A stretch of DNA of 64,000 nt from Allolobophora icterica (Eukaryota > Annelida > Clitellata > Crassiclitellata > Lumbricidae). The stretch is from contig OY744605.1 in assembly GCA_963556255.1 (NCBI GenBank), positions 6,319,122 through 6,383,121 on the forward strand, in the 5' to 3' direction. The notes under the pieces are model-generated. The model was not told the DNA's origin, searched no databases, and saw only the letters and a list, made by a program, of their open reading frames with translations. The stretch's first letter is position 1. Each line of letters begins with the position of its first letter. The position numbers were made by a program, and so were the translations under genes. Shown piece after piece: positions 1 to 12,200 of the stretch.

Positions 1-180
1 CAAAAGGCATTTGGTATAAGAGTTTGCATGAAGGACTTTTGAATAAAAATTCGGATTTCTCTGCAGTTTGCATTTAAAGTTAATTTGCTTGAATAAAATA
101 AAAGACTCATGTTTTCATTAAAATAGCGAATATTCCGACTTGACAATTTTTAGAAGTCTTGACCTGATATCGATTTTTTG

Positions 181-285
181 GGTCTTGGTCTTGGTCTCGA
201 GGTTCAAGGTCTTGGCCTCGAGGTTCAAGGTCTTGGTCTTGAGATTCAAGGTCTTGGTCTTGAGGTTTAAGGTCTTGACAACAAG
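181..285. repeat. Minisatellite, about 21 bp unit
   Basis: About five imperfect copies of GAGGTTCAAGGTCTTGGTCT. The period is a multiple of three, so open frames run through it on both strands; these are not genes. Confidence 0.85.
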
Positions 286-1734
286 ACTGCCCAAATATGG
301 TGTTTTGTATAGGTTACTGACAATGCATCCGTAATAAATAACGAAAATCATAACACAATTATCAACACTCCATGTATGTAGTATTCTGGGTCCTTCCAGG
401 GCACAATTAATCAAAAATGAAACTAATTTCATACACATGTGCAAATATTCAGGAAAAGTACTATGTTAGGAGTAGGCCTACTTTGTACACCTGCCTTAAC
501 GCCCATGTAGCATACGACACAGCGGGCCAAAATACGGCCAAATTAGCCAATGTTTGGGTTTTATGATATTGGAGCCACAGTTACGGCTTTGCTGGGTGGA
601 TATACCGCCAAACTGCAAAAACAGAATTCGTCATACGTTATGATTGGCTTCGTGAACAACTGAACAATAAAAATACATTAGGCCTACAGTCTGCCCCAGC
701 AACATCCGTCAGCTTGAAACTTTCTATTTCGTGAATCCATGGTTACTTAATTGGCTTCCACCCTCAATTGCCCATCTCCCATCCTGCACTCCCTTAGCGA
801 TTCAAATATGACGTCTGGCACTGCAATCTCATTCATTTAGTTAAGTAAACTGGCGTCTGTCGGTCTCGGATTCTGCAAGCTCATATTATTCTACGTTGCG
901 TCAGGTCTTAGGAACGAATCCTCGAAATAGGCCTATTTCTGGCATTTCGAGCGCTCGCATCCGTTTCTCGTCGGTCAGTCTGAATGAGCCCTCAGCTGCT
1001 TGCCCTCGCTTCTGCAGCATTTCAATCGAGACTGAAAAAGCGAACTTTTCAAGCGGATTCGCTCCGCTGCCTTGGTTTCGCTTGCGTACCATCCCATGGG
1101 CCATGACCACCATCATCAACGACTATTCCGTTGCACCATGCTGTCTCCTCGACATAACTTCCCCGAATCTGATCTGACACCGAAACCAACCAAAGAAGCT
1201 ACTTCTGCGGATTTGATATAGCGCCAGTGTAGACCAATCTCCCTATCGCAGTTTTATGACGCTGAGAAATTTCGGAAAGTTTCATTTCCAATAATAATTT
1301 TAATTCCTCTCTAACATAATATATTTTGATTATGCATGAAGTGACCTATTTTTTTAACCCACCGTGTAATATTATCTCCCATCTCCCTTTCTGATTACAA
1401 GATGGCGTCTGTTGCGAATCGGCTAAATGTTTGGGCAGAAAAATCTTCTGTTTAAACGTTCTGATTTGATTCGAATTAATCTGATTTAGTTAGAGTTAGT
1501 GTCAGGTGACTGTGGCATTCATGGTAATGAATGCAAAGAAATTTCAACGGCCTAGTGACGGGTAGATAATGCAATAGTTTTCAGTTTAGAGACGTAGGGC
1601 CGCGTAAATATTTACTTTTTGGCTTTCCGTATTTATTGTTGACATCGCAGAGGGAGAGGCGCGTATTTGAAAGAGCCTCAAATGGATAGGGGTCGGAGTG
1701 AGACGACACTCATTTATGAATGCATACTGTAACA

Positions 1735-1805
1735 ATTTAATCGTAATCTGGAGTTTCTACGGCGCCCGAAAAGCGAAGTCGCGGGAACCGTCTTATTCAC
1801 GAAAG
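1735..1805 (+). repeat. Fragment of interspersed repeat family B (GCGCCACTT-type)
   Basis: Contains the order 'AATCTGGAGTTTCTACGGCG ... CTTATTCACGAA', a diverged copy of a repeat seen much more clearly at 56.9, 61.8 and 62.6 kb on + and at 26.2, 44.85 and 58.4 kb in reverse. A second fragment in reverse orientation, with the TTTATATAGTGCCACT end, lies at 2300-2345. Confidence 0.5.
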
Positions 1806-2839
1806 CTTACTTAGACGAATTCTTGTAGATTCTTATTGATTCACAGCACATACACAGCTGGTACATATATGTATACGTACACACATACGTGCATGTACTA
1901 TTGTACTTGCATACCGTAATTACATAGACGAAGAAGAGCAGTCTAGTACACACCTTTTCTAAGCCTTGCAATGGCCCTAAAAATAGGAGTAGAAGAAGAA
2001 TTATCATTGAGACAAAAATGTCATTAGCATACAGAACAATCCAGAACTAGCAGTGCCACAAGCGAAGCGCCAATGCACACATGTGGAGCTCACCCAACAG
2101 TTGACAGATGGCATTAATTCATTGAATCATTCATTCATTCATCCAGAGGACTTGTATAACACCTCTCCAAGATACCTACTCAGAGACGCTCCCAGCCCAA
2201 CTCCGGCAATAAAGTTTTCAGATGCTTGTAAAAGGTGTATACAGATTCCCTGGTTAAAAGGATGAGCAGATCTGTAGGAAGGTTTTGTAAATTGTAATCG
2301 AGAATTTATATAGTGCCACTCATAATCAGAGGCACTCCCGACCCGAGTCATTTTCCTCACTGACAAAGAGAAATGTTTTCAGGTGCAGAATGGACAGGGG
2401 TGAGAGAGAGAGAGGTTATTCAACGTGTTTGGCCCAACTACTGAAAAGGAACGACGTTTCTTTGAAGTGTGCACAAATGGAACAACATGTTCCCCTGAAG
2501 ATTTTCGTGGCCAGCCAAGCTTCCGGTGAGGCAACAAAGCTCCCACAAATAGGCAGGGGCATTAAAGAACCATGTATGACAAGTAGTCTTGCTGACCTTG
2601 ATTGTATTCTTTCTTTTTTTTCCATTCTTTTAGACATGCTGATCGAAATTCAACTGACAAAGCCGTTCGAGTTAGTGTGGCTGATATATTTTCATTTCTA
2701 GTATTAACCAGATTCAATGCTGCTTAACGACACAATGGTTGCCAGAAAATCTGCTGCTATATTGTTACATTAAATTTACATTGGAACTTTATATAAATGG
2801 ATGGATGAATGGATTGATAGATGAATGAGTGGATTATTA

Positions 2840-3180
2840 TTATTTTATTACCAACATTTTTAACGCATGTAAAGTCGCACAGAAATGCAAACCTGAGACA
2901 CAGTTAGTCAGTTGCCAGGTTAAGTGCAGCTAGATATCCAGATGTTTGAATGCCAAAGAGAAGGAGTGTGGTTTAAGGCGTTTCTTTGAAGAAGACAAGG
3001 AGTTCGAGCAATGCATAAGCATTGGTAGTCGATTCCGTTCCTTGGGGGCTGCAACACAAAATGCGCGAGAGCCCATGATGGTGCTAAATCAAGGCTCACT
3101 CAAAAGACCCATATCTGTAGATCTCAGCCTGCGGGGAGGGATGTACGGAGAAGGTAGATTGGAGTGGATGGATGCAGGAT
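2840..3180 (+). repeat. Interspersed repeat family E
   Basis: Runs from 'CAACATTTTTAACGCATGTA' through 'GTTAGTCAGTTGCCAGG' to 'CAAAAGACCCATATCTGTAG'. The same blocks in the same order occur at 25982-26110 and 40785-41560, and a short piece at 57545-57600. The class is unknown; it may be a LINE 3' end. The copy at 40.8 kb is interrupted by a Harbinger-like element. Confidence 0.7.
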
Positions 3181-3242
3181 AGATTGATGAATGAATTAGA
3201 ATTAATTAATTAATTAAAGGAATGGGATGATTCTGTTTTTAG

Positions 3243-6200
3243 ATGGGGATGACTTCTGCAGGTGATGGCCATCAGTCTTTGAGCAAGAAACTGAAGCCAG
3301 GAAAGAAGCCGCCAGGAGTCAATGGAAATGGCTGCAGAAGAGGAGACATGGACAGAAAATTGTCCTCTCAAGGTCAGGCACTGGGAAAGGTCAAGAGCAA
3401 AGGTTCAAACGTTATCGGATTATGATAAAAAAAATACTTCACATAAGTTTATGTAACTGAACATTTGGTGTAATTTTTATTTTTATTGTTAGGGTTGTTA
3501 TTATTATTATTATTATTATTAATTATTACTTTTTACTATTATTAGTATTAGTATTTATTATTATTACTTATTAGTATTGTTATTATAATCCAATTCAGTA
3601 ATTCTCAATAACCAAGACATAAATAGAGAGTTCTGCTCTGAATGAAAAAGTTTTGATAATTCAGTTGACATCTGCAAGTTCCATTTTTTTTCCTACATCC
3701 GTTTCCGGGTTTTGTTCTGTGATACAGGAAGGCATCAGTCGGAGATGCCACCGTCGGACAAGAAGAAAAAGGAGAACGATGTAAAGTCAGAAAAGAAGAA
3801 AGCCGAGGTATGCAGTACACAGCAACAGTTTTTCGTTTCTAAATCTGCAGAAACAGAACTAGTCTGTTTCAGCTTGCTTACTCTCCATAGCTTGATTTCC
3901 TTTCTGCTTTCCAACTTGTTGGATTTTGACCTGGCTTTTCTAAAGCAGTACTTCTCAAACTTTCCTGAAGCTGCAGACTGGTTTTACGAGCCTTACCGGC
4001 GTTACCGCAGACCGGTGCTTTTCAACATCAGCTAATATATAGTCATATATGACATGTTTTAACTATTAAAATTTAGATTTCATAATATTGTCAGTGTTTA
4101 ATACCACATGTTGCATGTTTAAAACCATTTATTATGTATGAACACTATGTCATGTTCTAATTTTTATGGTCTAATTTTTTATGTTTTAAATTTTATACAG
4201 TTTAATATTTAATTCGATCAAATTGTGATTCCGGTTTTCATTCCATGGCCAGGTGACCTATCAGTAGTGGACTGGTGACCACAGTTTGAGTAGCACTGCT
4301 CTAAAGAATTATAACTTGGACTTGTATTTGAGACCAAAGCACTTGTACTTGAGACCAAAGTACTTGTACTTGAGATTAAAGTAATTGTACTTGAGACCAA
4401 AGTAAATGTACTCATACTTGAGACCTAAGTACTTGTACTTGAAACTTTAAAACATAGGTACTTGAAACATCTCTGCATTACATAAGCAGATTATTTTGGC
4501 AGTACACATATCATTAATGCTTCAATTGCTCTATTAATGTGTTTGGTGTTTTCCAAGGTGCAAAGAACAGCGTTGCGTGTCTGTGGAGAGTGGTCGGAGC
4601 ACGTGAGTTCGTCCGGTAAAGTCTACTACTACAACTGCCGGACGGAAGTGTCGCGATGGGAGAAACCAGATGGATGGATCGACCGGTAAGGGACCAAGAC
4701 AGTGAAATATCGTCTCAATGACCAGACTTGCTTCTCTTGTCAACTGCTGATTGATTTATTGATTGATTGATTGAATGACTTATTGATTGATTGCTTGATT
4801 GATTGATTGACTAACTGACTGACTTATTGACTGACTGGCTGATGACTGATTGATTGACCGACAGACTGGTTGATTGATTGATTGATTGATTGACTGACTG
4901 ATTTTATTGATTAATTGATTGATCGATTGAGATGTTGGTTGATTGAGACGTCATTATATTTTAGTCATTCCCAATGTCTCACTTCTGGTCCTTCTGTCAT
5001 TTGAAAAGTTACACGCTTTTGATCTGTAATTTGAAAAATCAAACACTTTTGTTCTTTCTGTAAAATGTTTAAATGTGCATTGGACACCCATAACCAACCA
5101 TGGACAGGGGTAGTGGTGGAAGTGGTGGTGGTCATGGCCTGGGTGGTCATGGCTTCGGTGGTTGTAGTGGTGGTCATTGTGGTGGTCATGGCCGTGCTTG
5201 AACCACAGATGCTAAAAAGGTGAATTTATATAGCACCATGAAAGAATGATAATTTGAATGCCCTGCTCAGCTGGTCATCTGTGAACGTTTGCATTTCCAG
5301 GTCAGAAGACAATGTTAGTCGATCAAAGGAAGTTAAAAAGAAACAGAAGCCACAGGGTAAGTCATTTTCTCTCTTATGCATTGCTATGATTTGTATGTAT
5401 ATGATATACATGTATATGATATACTAGCTGGTTTACCCGGCGTTGCCCAGGGTTATAAGTTTCAATCCCTGTAGCGAATAAGCAACAAAAGTTAATGTGA
5501 AGTGAAATCCCTACGTCTGCGCCATCTGGCGAATCTTTATAAATGCGTCCCGGTGACAGAGAATTGGCGGTCAAACCACAGAATCTTCTCGGGCGGCGCC
5601 ATCTTGCAAGTGAAAATAGGTTGAGTGTAAGTTTTTTTACCAGCTAAAAATGCATTGCGCGGGTAGGTTTTTGCCCGGCACACCATGGTAGCGGTGAAAA
5701 CGGGGGACGCGAGGCCTCACACTGGGTGTGTCATGCCCACCCCGACACAGTAGTGAAGGTTTCGAGTGAAAAGCTCCAAAACTGTAGAAATGCATCCCGG
5801 TCAAAGTCGCTGTGACAGACAGATTCTTCTCTATTTATATAGATATAATATATATGTTAAATATATATATATATATATATATATTATGTGATTTGTACTA
5901 GTGTGTCCTCTGTAGAGGATCAGTTTGCAAGATTGACAGTATCCATGCAAATAGAGACACACACACACATGGTACTGGTAATGGTAACCTGACACCACCT
6001 TGTCACCTTGTGCTGTCAGCTCGTGGAGCTCTAGCGATCGTCCTGGTGAACACACTCCACCGTCTCCTATTCGATGACAAGTCTCTCAATTCCGCCAAAT
6101 TCATGCCAGTTACATCTTGTATCTCATCCATCCATCTCCTCCTTGGGCGACCCAGTCTTCTCCTCCCCTCACCGCACGCCAGCATCATTTCCTTCTCCAG

Positions 6201-9200
6201 ACCATCAGATCGCATAACATGTCCAAAGAACCTTAGCTTCATTCTTGTCGCAGTTTGTTTTAACGACTCTTCATTCTCAACTCCAATCTCCTCTCGTATT
6301 GATTCGTTCGTTCTTTTCTCAGTCCAAGATATTCTCAGCATCTTCCTCCATATCCACATTTCACAAGCGTTAACCTTATTTTCCATGTTCTTTGTCATTG
6401 TCCACGTCTCGCAACCGTACAGTACCGTAGGAAAGATTAGTGCTCTCACGAGCCTTTTTTTGGTTTCTATGCTCACATGTTTGTCTTTCCATATCTTTTC
6501 CAGTCCGGTCATTGCAGCTTTCCCTATAGCAATCCTTCGTTTTATTTCTGGATCACACTTTCCCTCCTTTCCAACCAGTGATCCTAGGAAAGTGAAGCTT
6601 TCTACCACCTCTATTTCCTCTCCGTCTATCTCAAAACTATCCCAATCTGCTGTTGTCATGACCTTTGTCTTCTTTATGTTGAAGTATAAACCAGCTTTTT
6701 CACTTTCTCTCCTGACCCTTCTTATCAGTTCTGCCAGATCCTCTTTTCTTTTTGCCATTAATGTTGTGTCATCCGCGTATCTAAGGTTATTCAGTGTCTT
6801 TCCAGCAATTTTTACTCCCTCAATTGCCCCCTCCAGTTCTGCCTTTCTCATTATTCTTTCAGCATATAGATTAAACAGGAATGGAGACAAGATGCATCCC
6901 TGCCTCACTCCTTTATTGATTCTGAAATTGTCAGTGTCTCCGTATTCTGTTCTTATCACCGCTATCTGGTCTTCATATAAACCCTTTAGTAACATTATCA
7001 GGTGTTTCGGAATTCCCATTTCAAGCAGGGTTTTCCACATTAAATCATGGTTAATGCAGTCGAATGCCTTGCTATAGTCAATGAAACAGATGTGAACCTC
7101 CTGTCCATACTCCCTTTGTCTCTCCATTATCCACCTCATGTTGGCTATATGGTCTCGAGTTCCACGAGATTTCCTAAACCCTGCCTGGTTCACCGGAAGT
7201 TCTCTTTCAATTGTGCCTTCCATTCTTTTGTGAATTATTTTCAGTAATATTTTACTAGTGTGTGATATCATTGCTATCGTCCTATAATTTTCACACTCCC
7301 TCGCATCTCCTTTCTTGAATATAGGTATAAAGATCGACTTCTTCCAGTCCTCCGGCCATTCTCCAGTTGCCCATATTTGATTGCACAATTTTGTTATTGT
7401 TTTTATCATCGCATCATCCCCTGCTTTTATCAGTTCTATAGGTATCCCATCTTGACCGGGTGCCTTATTGTCCTTGAGTTGTCTGATTGCCCATTCTACC
7501 TCCGCTTCCATGACCTCCGGTTCCTTTTCATACTCTGTTACGTCAATTTGTTCTTTTTTGACTCGTTTGTCTTCCCTATACAACTCCTCCGTGTATTCTC
7601 TCCATCTATGCTTTATCCCTTCTTCATCGCAGATTACATTTCCATCTCCTGCCTTCATTGAGCCCATTCTAGGTGCAAATTTTCCCGTGATTGTCTTTAC
7701 TTTTGAGAACATTTCCTTGGTTCGTCCCTTCCTTCCCTCTTCTTCCATTTCTCTGCATAATTCGTTTAGATGTATTTCTTTATCTTTCCGTGCTTGTTTT
7801 TGGAAGGCACTGTTCAGTGCCCTTACCTTATCCTTTTCTCCTGCCTTCTTTGCAGCCTTCCTATCAACCGCCATGCATATGGCTTCTCTCGATAGCCATG
7901 TCGTTGTTGTGATTTTCTTCTTCTTTGGAATGTGCTTATCTGCGACTTCGACTATTGTTTTCTTCATCCTCTCCCATAGGTTGTTCGAATCCTCTTCCTC
8001 TTCTATCTCATCTCTCTCTAGTACTTCAAACCGATTCTTTATTTCCATCCTGTATTCCAGTGTGATACCCTTGCAGTCGTATCTGACAGTATATATAAAG
8101 AAAAAACTTGTCAGTGGCGCTCCCGACCCGAACCTGTGAAATTACTGTCGAACACATACATACAACTTTGCCCCAGTTACATTTTCTCTGAAAAGAAGAA
8201 GAAGAGCAGTCCCTCAAGCAAGCTTCAGTGACAGCCATGGGTTTGAAGTGTTAGCGACTTCTTTTTCTTAGCCTTGGTATATGAAGGCGGGTCATGATGG
8301 TCCTCTCCTTGCCATTTGATCTTGCTGCCGACAGTGTATGTACCTGCTACAGACGAGTTTGCTACTTTTCTTCATATAATTTGCCAGATAGCACCAGGAT
8401 ATTTTGTACCATGGTTTTACTTTCATACTGTTTTCAATTTCCTCTAACAATATATTGTTGTTTGAATTTTAAATTTTATTAGAGAATCGATTTCTTGTCA
8501 CCAGTTATGTTCGAATTCCTGATTTTAGTGACCAAGAAAAACAACTCGCATTCCGCACACGGTCCGAACGATTTCCAGGACAATTCCACAACTGTGTTTC
8601 CATCACCAACGTTTCCATCTCCAACATCTCAAGGTGCCTTCCATCTCCGGTCTCCACAAACCCAATACGCGGCATCGACAGTTCCAAATGGCGATTCACT
8701 GTATCGGACTTTACCAGGAGTCCTGCAGCGTCAGCTCTCAGGAAGTGCTTTTCCACATGCTGGGAATTTTCCAGCTAAGACCAACTCTGTGCAGAGTCCT
8801 GTACGTCCATGGAGGGGACCGTCGGGCTACTGTGAGTCGCCGGGAGTGGACAACAGTGGACGTGGTCGACGGTGGTCACTGTCTGTGGACGAACAGATGT
8901 GTCTGGGAAGGAATGTGGAGTCGAGTGGTGAGTTTCGTACTTGGTATTTGCTCCTTCACCAGCAACTTGATCAAATTGAATCTAATTCAGAAAGTTCTGT
9001 AGAGTTGTGGAGGTGCCACTCTGCTGCACTTCAAGTCAAGCCCGTCGACCGTCGTTCCTTCTCGTGGATTGGACCATCCTGCGGGAACAGTGTAATTGTA
9101 ATTAGTAACTTCGATTGCACCGGTGTCTATTGTTCAAGGCATCGACTGATGGCACACCAAAACCAAGCCGTAATCAGATCAATATCCAGCAGGTCAGTCC

Positions 9201-12200
9201 GTAAGACAGAGAGGCAGCCTATGGTGGATAAGCAATTTGAAAGAGGTTAGTTTTAACTTGAGAACGAAATAACAGCTTTAGCGACGCCATTTTCTTAGCC
9301 TCGGGATATATGAGGGCTGCCACCTGATCTTCCCTCAAAGAGAATACACGTACGAATTAGGTATGGGGTAAGGTGCATGGTAGTCAAGTGGTTAGCATGC
9401 TGGACTGTTGACTGAAAGGTTGGGGTTCAAAATCCCCCACCAGAGCAGAAATTTGTTGTGAGATTTCAGCTCCACCTGTGTCCTCTAGCAATTCGGCTAT
9501 AACTAGTTAGTCAGTAGGAAGATGAGACAGCAAGGGAAAGGACTGGCCACCCAACCTCATATGCCGAGGTTAAGAAAATGAAGTCGCTAACACTACCTAC
9601 TCACGGCTGCCTGTCGGGGGCTAGCTTAAGGGAATGCCAAATAATTAAGTTGTGGTATGGAAAGTGAGGTATGGTAAGGCTTTTGAGGGTGGGCAACCAG
9701 TCCTCTCCTCTGTCTTCTGATCCTGTCATTTTCAAACGCTGGTGAAACGTGTTGTTTCATCAACAGGTGGCGTAATGTATGAGGACATGGACATCTCGCC
9801 AGAAGGTTCTCCCATAATCATCGACGACCGGACTTCTCCAGACGACAGCTGGACGGAAGGACATCACAACGCGTCGGAAGCTTCAGAAAGCCGTCCCTCG
9901 ATGCTGTCCTCTCAGCCTGGCTCGTCCTCACAGGCCGGCTTGGCCTTATCGTCCCCCAATGATGGCATTCTGAATATGACTGTTGCAAATGCGTTAACTT
10001 CTCTTCAGGACTTTGTGAGACGGACTGCTGATGGAAAAGTACCAACGGAATCGGAAAACTTTTCTTTGGTTATGGCTCTTGATTCTGTAAGTCGACTGGT
10101 GGATGAGCCAAAGAACTTGGCCAATCAGCCTCTTGTTCATCAAGGTAAGTACTTGTGCGTATGCATGCATGTACCTATGTGTGTATGTATGTATGTATGA
10201 GTATTAAGTATCTATGTGTGTGTAACTGTGTATGTATGTAAGTATGTGTGTATGTATGTGTTTATGTCTATGTATGTGTTTATGTATGTGTGTATGTATG
10301 TAATACTACCGGGGCATGTATGTGTATGTATGTATGTGTATGTGTGTGTATGTATGTGTGTATGTCTATGTATGAATGTTTGTATGTAGGTGTGCATGTA
10401 TGTGTGTATAAATATGTGTGTGTTTATGTGTGCATGTATGTGTGTATGTATTTATTTACTGCTTTTAATGACAATATATTCTGAAATGCAGTTATCTTAA
10501 GCAGTGGTGTAACTTCATTGTGATGTCAGTGTCCAGTCTCCACCATTTGCAGAGTTATACCCTTGATCTTAGGCCAGTGTACTCATAATACCTGAGTTGG
10601 CTAGAGGTGCAGGTGGGGCAGAAATCTCAAAATAAGTTTGTGCCATGGGGGGATTTGAACCCCCGACCTCTCAAGTGAAAGTTGAGCACACTAACCACTA
10701 CATTATCGAGCACCCCCAGTGAGGTAAACCCCTATCATAAAATCTTGGAAATACAAATGGTCATGAGAAAAATCTGGGAAACTCAGTATTTACAGACCCC
10801 AGAAATTCTGCAATCAGTCACTCAAAATCCCACAAGAACTGACAACCAGTCAAAGCTCTTATGCAACCAGTCATTGCTCTCGTACAGTCAGTCACTGCTC
10901 TCGTACAACCAGTCAATGCTTTCTTACAAGCAGTCAATACTGTCATACAACCAATTAATGCTCTTGAACAAGCAGTAAATGCTCTGAGCAAGCAGTCAAT
11001 GCTGTCCTACAACCAGTCAGAGCTCTTATACAACCAGTCAGCGTTCTTGTTCAACCAGTCGGTGCTCTCATACAACCAGTTAATACTCTCATACAACCAG
11101 TTAATGCTCTCATACAACCAGTTAATGCTCTCATACAACCAGTTAATGCTCTCATACAACCAGTTAATGCTCTCATACAACCAGTTAATGCTCTCATACA
11201 ACCAGTCAATGCTCTTGTACAACCAGTCATTGCTGTCGTACAACCAGTTAATGCTCTCGTACAACCAGTCTCCTCTTGTACAACCAGTCAATGCTTTCAT
11301 GATTGTTTTAGCCTTTGAGATGCTACAGAAGTTGGAGCCCCGATTTGTTCAGCCAAAGCATCAAAGCCAGCTTCAGCAGTTGAATGCGCAACTCATGCAC
11401 ATCCAAAATGCCAGTCAGAATCATTCAACCGTGTCGCCGACATCGCCAAGGTGTTCTGATCCTCGTCGGACCGTGACGTGTGCAGGTGAGTCTGTTGCCC
11501 CTAGCTACCAGGTAAATTTGTCCTTTTATACGATTGTATTGTAATGGAGATATTATGTAATTTTATGTAGGTAAACAGGCAAAGGTAAATTGATTTCCAG
11601 CTTTTAGAGCATACAGGTAAACGTAGCAAACAGCTGTGTAGAATTCCTCACCTGAGGACCTAACTTACTTAGATACCATGCTTCTGCTACATTCATGTAA
11701 CTTGCGTAAAATTACCTGTGTAAAATGACTTCTGTAAAATGACTTCTATAAAATGACTTCCATAAAGTGACTTCTGTAAAATGACTCGTGTAATATGATG
11801 CATGTAATATGACTGATGTAAAATGGCTGACGTAAAATGACGGGTGGGAAAATGACATGATGATGATATTCGTTTATTGTTTATAAAGTAAACACATGCT
11901 GACAAACCACAGTATGGAACAAAGTTCGATAGATGTGTAAATGGCCCTATAAAAATGACCTTAGTTAAAAATGACTTGTGTAAAATGACTTGTGCAAAAT
12001 TACTCGTGTAAAATGACCCGTGTTTCCTCAGTTGACCCTTACCTTCTGAATTTTATGTGATTTTCAGGGATCAGCGAGTCTTCATCAGCTGCAAAAGCTA
12101 TGGAAATGCCTCGAAGGTTGTCTATGCAGATCGAGACAACCCAACCAGCAATCAACCATTCCTGTGATAATGATTTGCAGAAGCTGCAAGAGTCGCTTGG

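Larger units (their letters stand above)
1..3242. other. Region upstream of the first recognisable WAC exon
   Basis: No coding exon is recognised here. The usual WAC N-terminus (MVMYARKQ in vertebrates) is not found on either strand, so the true first exon or exons are probably further left or too diverged to see. The stretch holds a 21 bp minisatellite near its start, fragments of interspersed repeats, and short AT-rich sequence. A short open frame starting ATGGCGTCTG near 1403 stops after 17 codons and has no good splice donor. Confidence 0.5.

Noticed and set aside
896..1177. WAC first coding exon
   Set aside because: GC-richer and open on both strands, but neither frame resembles the WAC N-terminus or has a compatible donor.
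6010..7077. Plus-strand open frame of 355 codons
   Set aside because: Shadow of the minus-strand reverse transcriptase; composition Ser/Leu/Phe-rich with no domain.
10861..11311. Extension of WAC exon 7 upstream into the YNQLMLS repeat frame
   Set aside because: The frame is open through the array, but the acceptor at 11310-11311 gives the phase needed from exon 6, and the array shows minisatellite, not protein, conservation.
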